Shown here one piece after another: positions 38,210 through 51,312 of a stretch of 64,000 nucleotides of DNA (position 1 is the stretch's first letter; every line of letters begins with the position of its first letter). Position numbers and translations under genes: made by a program. The notes below the pieces were generated by a model. That model did not search any database. It was given only the letters and a program-made list of their open reading frames with translations, and was not told the DNA's origin. The stretch lies in NCBI GenBank assembly GCA_028023455.1, contig JAQFVV010000255.1:1012699-1076698 (forward strand). The letters run 5' to 3'. This DNA comes from Epiperipatus broadwayi (lineage: Eukaryota; Onychophora; Udeonychophora; Euonychophora; Peripatidae).

Positions 38210-39640
38210 ATTCTTCTATCTTATTTTAAACTACAAGCAATTGTCCTCTGTATTTTTAACTGAGCATTAAATTGCTTTTTCGATGTTTTTTACAACTAAA
38301 TATTTCAGACATCCAATCTTATTTTATAGAATATAGACAATCTCCATATTTTTTCTTGACTTAAAAACATCATGTATTTTGTCAATCCCATCTATTTTAA
38401 AATATATATTTACATATTCACATCTTAACTGTCTCACATTATATTTTTGAAAAACAGTTCTGAATCTTCAAAAATATTATCATATTCCACCTTGCAAGAA
38501 TTATCAAAGACTAATTATAAAAACAGTCCAGATGAGAGATTTAACTCACTCAAATTTTAAAAAAGATATTTCCACTTGGGCTGCAATATCATTTATATTT
38601 TTCCTAATCGCTACGAAGAGTACATACACATAGTGAAAAAATCTAAGTATAGAATTGAATTTTTTGAAATAGTCTATAATATATGTGTAAAAGAGAGAGT
38701 TAAAAAGCTTTGAAAATAAAATTATTGCTAATAGCCATACACAAACAAATGACTGCATAGATAAATTAGTAGAAATACGTAGAAAAGTTTATTACCATAT
38801 AGATTAATAGATGCTTAGATAGATAATCCTCGCACTTATTTACTCTTTTTTCAACAGCGTATTAATAAATAGATGAAAATAATGAAAAAATTCCATTTAA
38901 TATATATAACTGAAATGATTCAGGATATGCTTAGAAGCTTTTAATAATTCTAGAACAAGTTTTGATTTATTTTAATGCAATCGTTTTATCAATGGCTGAA
39001 AGGCAGTCTGGTAGAATGTAGTTTCCTTTTCGCATTATTCTCTTCTGACATATGTCTCATTTAATGAAAAATAATTGGTACATTTTTACCACTTTCCTAA
39101 TTTGTAAAATGAAATTTTTTGCTTCATCCAGTAATTGAGCACTAATATATATTTGTTAATTTTTTCCTCCAAATTATATTTGTCAATTACTTTATTATTT
39201 TAAAAAAAAAGAGTAATTTCACACTTATCCAAATTTATTTTGATAAATGAGCCTTTTAAAATAAATTAGCATGAAATTATTTTTTTCTTGTCAATTTTAT
39301 TTGATAAAGCAATAAAAATAGAAAATTTAAAAATAAATACTAAACTGAAATGAGAGATGACACGTTTTAAACAGTTAATTGCTAACTATAAGGGACGTAA
39401 GTTCAAATTGTACTATTAGTAGTAATCAATGGGTAGGTATGTAAACAGAATTTAAAAAGCTTACTGCAGGGAAAAGATTTCTTCGATACGCACACACGCA
39501 CACACCCTTCTCTAAAGTAGAAGTATAAAAGACAAAAGCATTATTTTACTACCTTTGCTAGTTGCAGGAGATAAAAATTTTAAGGTGCCTATTACTTGTT
39601 TTTACTCCAGCCAATATATCCAGATTCTCATTTATCAACT
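38210..39640. other. AT-rich stretch, nothing recognised
   Basis: A short CACACACGCACACAC tract sits at about 39491-39506. The open frame at 38546-38758 (minus) has no recognisable content. Confidence 0.4.
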
Positions 39641-39655
39641 AATAATTGGATGGAC

Positions 39656-40296
39656 CTGATTCGCTTTCTCAAAACCAGAGATACCAAACTAGCCCCACCT
39701 CCACTCCTCACAGACACTTGGGCAATCTTCCAACTCCCATCCTCTCAGCCTCTGTATTAGGACTCAATCATTCAAATGTTTGTGACCTATGATGTGCTTG
39801 CTCAATGAAGACATGCATCTCGGACTGGCCTGGCCTACACACCATTTCCCCTTTCCACTTCCCATTCCCTTTTCACATGTATCCTTCCCCTCTTACCATG
39901 TTGCTTCTGAAATTTCAATTCATCATATAATCACTCCCTTGTAAACCTTTTTTTATATAAAAATAACAATTTATTTAAACAATTGATACAACTTTATACA
40001 ATGATGATTACATGAATACCAAGCAATGTCCATAGCTAAATGAAAAGTGAATACATACATGATTGTTGGATCAACGCTTCAGTATTCTATATTGGACCAT
40101 ACTTTGCCCCAGTTGAACAATTATGCATGCCTCTTTGAGCATTGAAAAGGCACATCAACATCTATAATAAGTATAAGATTAAAATCAAGATGCGAGGCAG
40201 AGACCAAGCAGGCTGGGAAAACGCTGGCAAGGACAGTGATTTGTATCTGTTTTTTTTTTTTTTTTTTATGAATAAACTTTCATCACTGAAAAAAAA
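39656..40296 (+). pseudogene. Poly-A retrocopy, probable 3' end of an mRNA or LINE
   Basis: The segment is GC-richer than its flanks, ends with AATAAA (40271-40276) about 14 bases before a poly-A tail, and is bounded by the exact 12-bp duplication AATTGGATGGAC (39644-39655 and 40297-40308). From its 5' edge a frame runs LIRFLKTRDTKLAPPPLL... to a stop at about 39760, about 35 codons, which would be the tail of a coding region followed by a ~530-base 3' UTR. A poly-T run at 40251-40267 lies inside. I cannot name the source gene, and a LINE 3' end remains possible. Confidence 0.65.
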
Positions 40297-40637
40297 AATT
40301 GGATGGACAATTGGATGATTTTAGATTAGTTACCTGAAAGAAAATTCTAAATTAGTTTAGTGCTTGAAAATTTTCTGAAGTTTAATTAGTCCAGATTTGA
40401 ATTCCAAGTCATGTGCTAAGCACTACAATTTAAGACTTTTCTGATGAATATCTAATATTAAACTTTTTTTTTCTAAATATAAATAAAACAATAACCAATA
40501 AAAAAAAAGTTTGTGTTTAAACAATATATTGCTTAGTGGTATTCAAGCTCTAAAGTAGCAAGTAGATCACAACCGTTTCATTAAGTTTTTAATTCATTGT
40601 TTTTTCTTCGAGTATTTAATTATTCTATAATTCTTTA

Positions 40638-41206
40638 ATAACTGAAATACAGGCTTATTATATACCTGTATCAATATATGTAATATATAGGTATATGAGC
40701 GCAGATTTACACAGGACCCACCAATTTTCACTCTATCTCACAACACTGATACACTTGAACATATATATGTCGAAAAAATAAATAATCACCAATATATGTA
40801 TTTCATGCTAAACCAGCAATTATTAGTTGGTTCAGATTATCATATCTACAGATATATGCTATAAGAGCTCAGAGATATATTAAGATAGCCAATCTTTATA
40901 CTTTAATTGACAGGTTTCAATCCACTCCACAATTGGATGGACAGTTGAAGAGTTGGAGTGTGGAGTGGATTGAGGCTTGTCCATTAAAGTATGAAGATTG
41001 ACTATCTTAATATATATGTGAGCTCTTATTGCATATATGTGTAGAGATGGTAATCTGGACCAACTGATGATTTCTGGTTTAGCATGAAATACGGATATTA
41101 GTAATTATTCATCTATTTGACATATGTGTTCAAGTGTATCAGTGTTATGAGATAGAATGGAGAATGGTGGGTTATGTGAAAGTCTGTGCTCATATATCCT
41201 ATATAT
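40638..41206. mobile_element. Family A foldback element
   Basis: One half unit (40638-40934) faces an inverted half (40935-41206). The exact 12-bp duplication TATAATTCTTTA is at 40626-40637 and 41207-41218. The left-half ribozyme has CTAATAA (dead). The right-half one (41051-41106) keeps CTGATGA and GAAA but stem II has a T-for-G change. Confidence 0.8.
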
Positions 41207-41219
41207 TATAATTCTTTAT

Positions 41220-42020
41220 CTTACTACAAAATCTTCAGTATTCCTGAGATTTTCATTGTCTTTATTACTAAGCAGGCTTACAGAATTTAGTTTGCCATAT
41301 GGAAATAATTTTCTCATAATGGAGATTAACTGTGAATCATCAAATTTTAAAAGATAATGTTGGTTTTAAAAATTTATAAAAAGATAACTGCAATCAAACA
41401 GATAAGAAATATACCAGTAGTCAGCCATATTTTTGTTTGAATGACTGATTTTTTTTCTTCTATATTGATTACCATTGATCATTATTACATACTTATAATG
41501 TTAATATTTACTCATAGCCAAAATAGAAATAGAAAAATATAATCATCAAAATTTGCTCATATAGGATTTTTAAAATGTAGCTATGCTTAATGTAACTATG
41601 ATATTACAGTATTCTAAGTGAGTGACCCAATATATGTTGTTTAGTAAAAAAAAAAAAACAATTTAAATTCTCTACTGCAGGGCAAAGATCTTTCCAAAAG
41701 TCCATTATAAAGAAATAGTGAAATAGAAAACATTATTAACCAAGTTCATAATTTCCAGGTCGTAAGAGTTAAGTAGTTTCGGATCATTCTTTATTTTCTA
41801 AGAATATCTAGATAGATCTGTAAATAATATATTCTGATAATAATAAATACAATATCCTTATCTATTCCTAAATTAAAGTTATCTGGAATCTTAATCCATA
41901 GACTTTAAACTGTTTTATTTAACAGTTTATTCTGTAATAAACATAAAGCTATTCTTATAAAGACTTTTTTTTTTCAATTGTAATAACATTAATTTCTAAA
42001 TTTATTAATTTTGAACATAA
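41220..42020. other. AT-rich stretch, nothing recognised
   Basis: No feature supported besides A/T runs. Confidence 0.4.
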
Positions 42021-42033
42021 AAGATTAAAACTT

Positions 42034-42136
42034 GTCAAGCATTGGTGGTCAAGTGGTCGGCACAGCTGCCTTACAAGCAGTTGTCCCAGGCTAGCGGATT
42101 CGCTTCCTGGCCTATGCTATGACACATAAAAGAAAT
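42034..42136 (+). mobile_element. tRNA-Gly-derived SINE, subfamily with B-region insertion
   Basis: Head GTCAAGCATTGGTGGTCAAG, then TGCCTTACAAGCAG, then a few extra bases (GGCTAGC) before GGATTCGCTTCC. Ends ATGACACATAAAAG. The exact duplication ATTAAAACTT is at 42024-42033 and 42137-42146. The same insertion is in the copy at 59564-59670. Confidence 0.85.
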
Positions 42137-42146
42137 ATTAAAACTT

Positions 42147-44035
42147 ATCATAACATTTCCAAAATTCTAAATATTAATAAAAGCATCAAAATTGATTTTT
42201 GTAGCATATTATTAATTATATATGGGTATTTATAAGTCCTGCTATGGTTTATTCCATTGAAATGATATAATGCAATAATTTTTAGAAATGCATGAATGAA
42301 TATACAAGTATATACAAAAATATATGTGTTTGATTATTATCAATACATTATATAATGATTTTTCTTCCCATCCACGAACTCAGTTCTGATCCAGGTATAC
42401 AATAAAAATATTGACTCAGGATTACTCAATTCAAATTATGTTTCTGGATTGTAGTAGTCAAGAGCTGAAGGTTTATTGATTCTTGATCATTTCAATCTCT
42501 CCCAGTACACTCAATATCATACAATTTCCAAGCAACACACAATCAGCTATTTGTGAAGACACATTTATATTATTTCTCATTTTTTAACCTTCAATTTTTG
42601 TGTTGCTCAGATTTGGCTTTTCCAACCATTCATTTTTCTAATTCATATAATATTACGTTGTGTGTGTGTGGGAGGGGAGGTCAAACAAAACCAATTTTAA
42701 TATCTTTTTTTTTATTCAGATGGATATTTTATTGTCTTTTTTTAAAAAAAAATTTGGAAATGTGCATTTCTCTTTTTAGCAATAATTATTCTTTGAATAA
42801 AATAAGAAAAAGGAATATTGATATGATTTTTGTTCATAAAGAATAAGTTGTTTGTAAAGAGTTTGAAGATTAAAAATGAAAAACAAAAGGGATGTGGTAT
42901 ATTTCAAATGCAAAAACTATTATTAATCTAAGTTTGAAAAATGGAAACTAAGATGCAAATAAAGTCTACATATAGTGTTATATAGCAGCTAATATAACAG
43001 TTTGTAGCCATGATTGTAGTATACAGTTGTTTGTGTTAATGTAGCTACGTCATTATAGGCATATACATTTGTGTGCATGATTTTTTGTTATATATTTTTT
43101 CAATTTTTTTTATTAATGCATCTTTTATCTTAACTCTATCATATCACAAACACTCACTACCGCACACACACATGTTTATATGTGTGTTTTTAAGCATATA
43201 TTTAATGCTGATATAATCATTTATATTGAACTTGAAAAACAGTGAGAATAGTAGCTTTAAGTTTAAGAAATGCCAACTTATCTAGTATATATAGTAATTT
43301 AAGTTTAAGAAATACTATTCACAAGTAACTTAGAGTTGAAGTTACAAAAAAGAAGATGAAATAAGATAATTAGTAAAAAAAATTCAGGGAAAAGATTGAA
43401 TAGTATAAAGTAGCTCAAAAAAAGTATTTAATGAAAAAAATTTTTATTTTTCAGAGCAAAGACAATTACAAATTAATATATTATATCTTTATGAATATAA
43501 GATGAAATTGTGATTAATGATAGCTTTGAATGCTAGTGACTTATTTCAGTCATTCTTAATATTTCTTACTTGTAGAATTTGAATTCTTTCTTTTGGCTAT
43601 CTTGCCTTCAAAAAGCAAACATGCAAACATTTTTTAATTCCCCCCCCCCATTGATATTGTTGTAATTGTTATTGGTAACCCACTGGGTCTACTATTGATT
43701 AAACTGGCCACATTAGAATGGCAAAGTGGGGTGGGTTTTTTGAGGGCAGATCAAAGGATGTTGAATGCACTGAATAGATAATTCACTGATTAGATAATAC
43801 AACCAGTTAAGTTGGACAATAACCAATCATCTTAAAATATTTCATATGTTTTTCACTGTGGTCTATAAAAATTTAAAGAAAGATAATTGTAAATTATTTT
43901 TAATTTGAAAAATTGTTAAAAGATTGTAGAATTTTTAATTGCTTCTAGACAAACAATTTATCTTTACTGCAAGTTTTTCAGCATGGCTATAGAATATTCA
44001 TAACTTAACTATCTAATATAGTAGAATTTGTATCC
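42147..44035. other. AT-rich stretch, nothing recognised
   Basis: It holds a TG tract near 42659-42670 and a C10 run at 43640-43649. The frame at 42553-42846 is low-complexity chance. Confidence 0.4.
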
Positions 44036-44050
44036 TAGTTACCTGAATGT

Positions 44051-44136
44051 CATTAAAACAGGAAAACTCTCCATACAGTAGTGCCACTCAATGCAAGCCA
44101 GCATAATCAATGGATGATCATGTGATGTTTGGTGGT
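44051..44136. mobile_element. Minimal family B insertion, end segments only
   Basis: Only 86 bp: AAAACTCTCCATACAGTAGTG to ATCAATGGATG, then the other family end GATCATGTGATGTTTGGTGG. The duplication TTAYCTGAATGT is at 44039-44050 and 44137-44148 (one mismatch). The ribozyme section is missing, so either an extreme internal deletion or a truncated insertion occurred. Confidence 0.7.
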
Positions 44137-44429
44137 TATCTGAATGTTCCATGATGGTCGCATTCTGTCCAGGTAAAAATAAAGCTTTGAAATTCTTTTT
44201 TAAATTAATGCATAATTTGATTTTATTATTCCTACTGAATAGTGTTTTTATATTTGAACATAAATAAGATGCATGGTGGGAAATATTACCCAGCAATGAC
44301 TTGCTTAAAATTTTGAGATTATTATTGAACTGAATGATTGTGTTAATATCCTCTATTTTTAAATTTTTTTTATTCTGAAATAAGTATTACTTTACTTCAT
44401 TAAAATGTAATTTTTTATCTCTATGATGA

Positions 44430-44620
44430 TCCAACCTTAACATAATAATGTCTTACAATCTAGCTATCTAACTTAAATAGCCACTGAGGAAGCCAATATC
44501 AGAAACCAGTCTGGGGTTGGGGATATTCTGCAAAGCTTGTTAAGAGGATATTTGTAAGCTCTATATAGAACATTTGTAATACAAGTTTGTTAAATTAGAT
44601 TATGTGACATATGACTTGAT
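44430..44620 (+). mobile_element. Family K element, decayed copy
   Basis: It carries CTGAGGA (44484-44490), then AGAAACCAGTCTGGGG, which keeps GAAA, a short stem III and a GUC triplet. Stem II is broken and only three inner pairs of stem I remain. Confidence 0.5.
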
Positions 44621-44743
44621 TTCTTTGTAATCAATAATATGTTATGTTTAATAAATAGGTGAAGATAGCTATAAAAATCTGTCTTCAATAAAAGGCACAT
44701 ATATCATATAATACCAATGAGACATAACAAATATATATATATA

Positions 44744-47107
44744 TTATAATGGTCCAGACCTAGAAGACTTAATGTATCTACACTACAGGGCGCCACTAGG
44801 CCATTTGAATCTAGAAAATTTATATAGTAAGCAGATACGTAAGTTTAAAAGAAATTTTTATTTTATTTTATATATTTTGATTCAGACCGTTAGCCCATTG
44901 TCACTAGCTCAGTGGAACAGCAGAGATTTATATTTTATAAATTCTTATCTAAGAATATTTTTTTTAAAAAAGAATAAAATAAGCCACTGCCAGTAATTAA
45001 CACACAAACTTTTATTTAAACATATATAAGATTTAAAATTATTTTAGTATCAGTTTTACATTTTAAAATTTAACTTACATTTTTAACTTTGATTTTAGAT
45101 TTTAATTTACATTTTAATTTTTATAAGTTCGCACAGATAGATTTATAAAAGTTTGTTTTATAATGTTGAGTATAGATCAGTTACATAGATTACATGGTTA
45201 AAAACATTTCAAAATAAACATAAATGATCAAAATATAAAGTCATTGATGGAATTGCAGAGGGAAATTTATAAGAAACCCAATGGCATTCATCATAAGATG
45301 CCGCATTGACACCAATAACTTAAAAGACATCCGAATAAATACATTTTAGATACTCACTGTAAGGTATCATTATTTACCGAATGTCTATATATTTTGATCA
45401 AATATGAAAACCAAAAACATAATTAATCAATAATGAATCCATGCAAGCATCTATACCCAACTTAAATTTAATGCATTTAGAGTGTCAAGTATTATTAGAC
45501 TACATAGATTGCATTTGAACAGAAACTATTTTATCCCTTATTTAACCCTAGGCCAAAAGTTCGCAGTTAAACCAATGTCAATCCATCTGATATATCGATG
45601 TATTCAATGTAATATGAATATGATGTCACAAATATAGGTTAAGAGAAAAAATTGACTTCGTCCAGATAGGAATACTACATCTATCTGATGAGGAGAGCAA
45701 TAATAGGAAGGGACAGCATTCTCCATCTTATTATCCCTTCCATAGGCAAAATGGGAGTGTGGCATATAAATCAATCCTGCCCGTAGTGGATCTCATACTA
45801 AATCTACTAATTACATCAATATTTCCAATTGATTGATCTAATTTAACTATGAAACAAAGAACCTAAGATTACCCTCCCCTAATTAATTAATATAACTTTG
45901 CAAATCTATATAGCCATTCATGCCCGACTTAAATTTAACATCTATATAAATTTGCACAGATGGATTTTATAAAAGTTTGTTGTTTAATGTTGAGTATAGA
46001 TCGACTACATAGATTACATGCTCAAAAACATTTCAACATAAACATAAATGATCAAAATATAAAGTTATTGATGTAATTGCAGAGGGAATTCACTAGAAAC
46101 CCAATGGCATTCATCATAAGATGCCACATTGACACCAATAACTAAAAAGACATCCGAATAAATACACTTTAGCTATTCAACATAAGATATCATTACTTAC
46201 TGAATGTCTATATATTTTAATCATATATGAAAACAAAAACGTAATTAAATGTGAATGAATCTATGCAAGCATCTATGCCCAACTTAAATTTAATGCATTT
46301 AATAATTTCTACAATAAATATTAATAATAATAAAAAAAAATGGAAATGATTTTTAGCAAACTTAAATGTAAAAAAAAATTAAACAATAATTGATTTGGAA
46401 AAGTCAGATTATAGTTCATTTTACAAAAATTAGATTTAGCTTGTTTATTAAACTTGTCAAATCTTGATGAAAGTTCTTAATTACTTTTAAATTTTAAAAT
46501 TGTTCAGTTCAATAGCTTACAGTAGAAGAGTCACGGTTCTTGTTGCCAATTCCCATAATGTCCCCATTGGAAGTCCAGTCTGTTGTTCATACTGTAGTTC
46601 TCAATCCAGAGGCTGTCTTAGCTGGTTCAATCCTGTTTTTCAGTCATTTTATCTGAAATAAGTGCGAGAGAGCAATAAGTGTGTCTTATCACTCTTCTCA
46701 CAAAATCAAGCTGGAACTGTCCTTAATTTCAATATTTTTCCTTTTATAATCATCCTCTGGATTCAATGAACAAAACGTCACTAATCCATCATTTTCATTA
46801 GGGTCCGAGATGAGGCTTGGTGCTTCCATTCGTCAAGCTAATTCTTTTTATTCTCTTATCTATATCTTTCCTCTGACTTTTTAATTATATAAGAGCCTAA
46901 GGGCTAGTTTGCTTTTCGATAATTAATAAACAATCATTTCCATTTACAAAAATATTTTATCAAAAAAATATTTTTAAAGTTTTGCATCTGTGCGAATATA
47001 TACATTTAACAACTCTTTAATTTTAGCTTTTAATAAATTTATTTTTATTTGCGAACTTAAAGTTTTTATTTTAAATTAATGTAATGGCATATTTATATGC
47101 CGTTACA
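44744..47107 (-). mobile_element. Decayed LTR-like repeat, copy D2 (probable solo LTR)
   Basis: Homologous to D1 in the same orientation. The minus-strand start is a clean stem-loop: TGTAACGGCATATAAATATG then CCATTACA. An internal block of about 330 bp (45158-45480, again 45951-46310) is present twice but once in D1. Blocks GAACCGTGACTCTTC, GAGCTAGTG, CGTATCTG and TGGCGCCCTG occur in the same order as related blocks in the LTR at 61476-63613. There is no open frame of note. Confidence 0.6.
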
Positions 47108-47656
47108 ATATATTCATTTTTTTACCTATACATTATATAATAAGTTGTAAAAATTGTACTTTTAATAAGTTTATATATATTATAATTTAATCAAATTGTA
47201 ATTATACAATATAAAGTCATGCTTCTTAAGCTCATTGTACAAAGGTTACTTTGGATTATCTAAAAATATTGAAAGAAAAGTCTTATTAGAAGCATATGCA
47301 ATTACTTAATAATTTTACTGTATTTATATTTAGTTTATTTAAATAATTTTCTTATTTATATATTCATTACAATATAAAATAATTGAAGAAATACAAATAT
47401 TATCAAGATCATGAAATATAAAACACAAAACTCAATAATAATTACAACAAAAACTGAATAATACGATGAGATTTTAAATAGTATAATGTGATGGATGTAT
47501 TTGAATAGTACTGTATGAAAAATTAATATCAGATGAAATATTTGTTATAGCAATTCTTATTTTCTTTTCAATGTTTCCATTGATAAACAAGGTCTATGTT
47601 TATTTTCAATTAGTAATAGTAATGAAAATGCAGTTTTGCGAAGATATATGATTGTA

Positions 47657-47856
47657 TTAAACCACTAAACATCACATGATCACTATCTCTTATACTAGCA
47701 CATAATTGTTAATAAACAAGGTAAAACTCTGCACAAGCCTTCTGGCATCCATTGATTACTCTGAGATAGGGATTTTATGCACAAGCCTTCTGGCATCCAT
47801 TGATTACTCTAGTTGGCATAGGGTGGCACTACTGTATAGAGAGTTTTGCCTTGTTT
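47657..47856. mobile_element. Family B insertion inside the hAT element
   Basis: Arms AAACATCACATGATCAC... and ...TAGAGAGTTTTGCCTTGTTT bracket a duplicated CCTTCTGGCATCCATTGATT segment. The exact 13-bp duplication ATATATGATTGTA is at 47644-47656 and 47857-47869. The ribozyme core is missing from this copy. Confidence 0.8.
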
Positions 47857-47869
47857 ATATATGATTGTA

Positions 47870-49290
47870 AATGGAACCAGAATATTTAAGGTTGCATTTA
47901 TCAATGAATGATATTCTTTTTGCCAGTGGATACAAAATTCTGACAAGCCCTCAAATCAACCAGTTCTTCTCAAAATGTCCATGGGAGATTGCTAAATTGC
48001 AGAAACAGAGCAAATATAATTATTTTCCAATCATATTCTTAATTTTTATTTAAGTTAGTAAAATATTTTTTAAAAAATAATAATTAAATTTGTAATGTGG
48101 TTAATTACTATTCATTATTTCTGCTGCTAATAAAATATTGTTTTCTTTAAGAATAATGGAAACAAATACTTATTGTCTTTAAACTTTTTAATCATACGAA
48201 AAGTTTATTTGAAAATGCTTACAATTTTGTATTTAGGCGTAAAATATTGCTACATTTTTTTTGCAAATAAAAATTTAATTTGTTTACTTTTTTGGAAAAA
48301 ATCTGTTACTTTAGAAAGCAAACATATCCAATTTTGATCAAAAAAAATGAGATAGTAATGAGGGATTTTTATGAAGAAGAAATATTTGTAATTCATCTTT
48401 TACTATTCAAATTTTTTTTAGTACGTTATTGCAGTGGAGCCATCTTACTTCTATGCGTGTAAAAAAGATTCATAATTGAATCCATTTCTAAAATCTTATA
48501 ATAGTGGCATTACTTTTTATGTAATTAATTATTGTGGAAACTTCTAATAACACTTTATTAAGCATGTCAAAATACTTAGTTTTCTCTGAGGATAATGCAG
48601 TGAACATGTCTTGTATTCAAACAAATCTTTTTTTAATTTTGTATAAATTCTGAAATCTGGACAATCATGAATGCAGCTCCATTAGTGCAAACCCCGTGCA
48701 CTTTTGCTGAAACTTATTTTCTATTAAAAAAAGTTATTCACTGTTTTAAATGGAACTCTTTCTTTAGTTGTGCTGGAGATATTTATACAAAACATCAATC
48801 TTTATGAATTTGCAAAGTATACAGGTATCTGACAAAAACATTAAATGAACACCATCAGTATATAGTACTTTGCTTTATTCATAATAATGAAGTAGACATG
48901 ATACTTTCTGCTATTTAAAGGGTTTAATATGTTGAAACCATGAATAGTTTCACAATTTTTTGTTGCCTTTGGTAAGATAAAATCTTCACCAATTATATAA
49001 AGACTTTTTGTTTTAGAAATTTTGGAAAAAAACTTTTATTAATTTGTCATTTCATTTAGTATGCTTTGAAAAACTTAGTTTGTCATTTCAATTCTTCAAC
49101 TTTTCTTTCAAAAAAATTCAACTGATTTATTCTTAAATTTACTACATATTATATCTAAATGGCAACAAAGTTTCCAGGTTTTATACAATTTATTTTATAA
49201 CTGTTTCTGACAGATTACATGCATAGGCTTGTGTGCGCATTATGTAAAGGCACAAATCTGTATTTCCAAGTAAAAAGAATCATATTTATG
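47870..49290 (-). pseudogene. hAT transposase relic, ZBED5/SCAND3-like
   Basis: Minus-strand translation in changing frames gives, in order: FKNKSVEFF, KTKSLYIIGEDFILPKATKN (family: P-T-IGE-LI-PA), FVRYLYTLQIHKD, TTKERVPFKTVNNFF, VHGVCTNGAAFMIVQ (family: GVCTDGAPAM, with the second catalytic Asp region changed to Asn), HCIILRENYVFDML (family: HC-IHRE-LAS), and near the C terminus FAICNLPW and EELVDLRACQNFV, then SLINATLNILVPF (family dimerisation region). Stops and frameshifts throughout. An intact protein would cut and paste the element. No intact frame remains. Confidence 0.7.
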
Positions 49291-49362
49291 AATATCTCAA
49301 TTAAATTTTCAGCTTCTTGCTGCCTGGTGTTGAAAATGACATGGAAAGTTTTACTGATTCTG

Positions 49363-49557
49363 ATAATACTAAATCATCCATGCACTTCACTACTGTTACC
49401 CAATGCTTTATTTACCACCCTCTTTTACAGTTTACTTTATATCTCCTAACCTAAAAATGTTCTGAAGAAGATTACTGGGGCAATCAAAACTGTAAAAGAG
49501 GGTGGTAAATAAAGCATTGTGTAACAGTACTAACGAGCATGGATGATTTAGTATTAT
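49363..49557. mobile_element. Foldback H with ribozyme-like centre
   Basis: Arms 49363-49433 and 49486-49557 are near-perfect reverse complements. The 52-base centre holds CTGAAGA (49462-49468), stem GATT...AATC, then AAAA where a hammerhead has GAAA. One core base is therefore lost. Confidence 0.6.
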
Positions 49558-49599
49558 ATAGTATACAGTTGGCAATAGAATAAGAAAGAGTAGTTATTA

Positions 49600-49970
49600 C
49601 ACTGACTTTGATAAAATACAAAATACTGTCCCTTGCAGCTCATTCTGTGTGTCTTCACTTCCTTTAATTACTGATCTCTACAATTACATAGCATTTTGAT
49701 TAGCCACTTATCTATTTCATGATTAAATTTTTATTGAAGAATTCTCAAATACACTTCCAGTAATGCTTGTTACAAAGACAAAACGTATAAACTCTGCAAG
49801 AAAGGTATTCCCTCAGTGCTTAAAGTGTAGTTGTATATAAATTATAAAAATATACAGAATGATTATTAGGAATGCTGCATAATGTAGTTTAATTTTTCAT
49901 ATTAAAATTTTAAAATTTATTTTTGCTGTTTCCTTTGACAAGGTTCATGGCCCCAGTTTGAGAAGCTCTG
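49600..49970 (-). other. 5' non-coding part of the hAT element
   Basis: AT-rich sequence between the transposase relic plus foldback H and the CAGAGCTTCTC terminus. No further feature seen. Confidence 0.45.
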
Positions 49971-50431
49971 ATATAAAGCAGTAAGTCAACCTCTACTTAG
50001 TTAGAAATGAAACTATTATTCTTTAGATAATATATATAGTAATTATCAATGAAACACAAAGACTCTGAAAAAAAAACCATTAGTTTTAGAAAATCTCTTT
50101 ATCTGATATACTTCCTTAATGCCAAAACCTGCAATTTAGAAACTAGAAAAATATTTATTTTCAAAAGCATAAAAAATATCATGTGAGCATTTATTAAATA
50201 TGTAGCAGCCATGAATATATCATTTATGCACAGATAGAAATCTAATTAATTACAATTTTCAAATAAATCTATCACGTGAAGTTGAAATATTACTAGTAAT
50301 AATAATAACTATGCACTTTATCTGTGGATATCAAGTTAAATAAAAGTAGCGTCAGCAGTCAGATATTAATAATAGACAAAGTATAACTTACTACTAAGAC
50401 AAAAAATCTATAAAAAAAAAATGGGAAAAAA

Positions 50432-50690
50432 GTATGATTACTGGTTTAGCATGAAATACTATATTGGTGATTATTTATCTTTTCAACATATATGTGTTCA
50501 AGTGTATCAGTATTATGAGATAGAGGGAGAGTGATGGGTCATGTGAAAGTCTGTGCTTATATACCCTATATATATATATATATATGAACTGTAATTTAAC
50601 ACTTTATTAAATAAATGTTAAATTACATGCTTATATACCCTATATATATATATATATATGAACTGTAATTTAACACTTTATTAAATATAA
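50432..50690 (+). mobile_element. Family A fragment plus tandem (AT)n-hairpin unit
   Basis: A 5'-truncated family A unit starts inside stem II (ACTGGTTTAGCATGAAATAC) and ends at about 50570. A ~72-bp unit (GCTTATATACCC, (AT)n, AACTGTAATTTAACAC) then occurs twice. TAATTTAACA...TGTTAAATTA forms a hairpin at 50590-50623. Confidence 0.6.
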
Positions 50691-51312
50691 CAATACAATA
50701 AAGGACATAAAAATGTAATGTTATTTAATAAAAAATATACTTTTGTATACTATCTAGAAATATATAAAAAGCATAACATTAAATATATTCAAAAAATGTT
50801 ACTTAAAATAGTCTTATATATTTTAAATTATTATACAATGTTACAAAAATTAGAATAATTAAAAACTAATTTATTTAGAAATAATTAATATAAAATAAAT
50901 ATAAATAAATACAAATCCATTTACTTCTTTCATCCCCATCCTTTTTTTTTAAAAATAAAATATATAAATTTTATATTAAAAACCTTCTTTCTTTTCAAAA
51001 TTTTTTTTTCCTAAAAAATTATATTATAAATAAATACATAAAAATGTAATAATATGTAGCACTGAAAAGGGGAAAAGATTAGATAACTATGCACAAACAT
51101 TAGAAAGATTTGGACTAACCCAATCTGAAAATTATGATGTGTTGACAAAACAATGACCAAAATATGAATTCAATAATATTTCTATCACAGAAGATAGATA
51201 CAATGATTACATTATAAATAAAATAAAAATCCAAATGAAAAGCAAAATTGAAAAGAGATTTGGTATAAGATCTTACATGTAAAAATAAATCAAAATAAAG
51301 TTAAAATCTATT

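Larger units (their letters stand above)
47217..49970 (-). mobile_element. hAT DNA transposon relic (Charlie/ZBED type)
   Basis: Minus-strand start CAGAGCTTCTCAAACTGGGG (ending at 49970) is a typical hAT terminal sequence. The other end at 47217 reads TCATGCTTCTTAAGCT, a decayed match. The exact 8-bp duplication ATATAAAG is at 47209-47216 and 49971-49978, the size hAT elements make. A transposase relic lies inside, and family B (47657-47856) and foldback H (49363-49557) are later insertions. Confidence 0.75.

Noticed and set aside
49219-49449. 76-residue plus-strand frame starting MHRLVCALCKG
   Set aside because: It is antisense to the hAT transposase relic and runs into foldback H.
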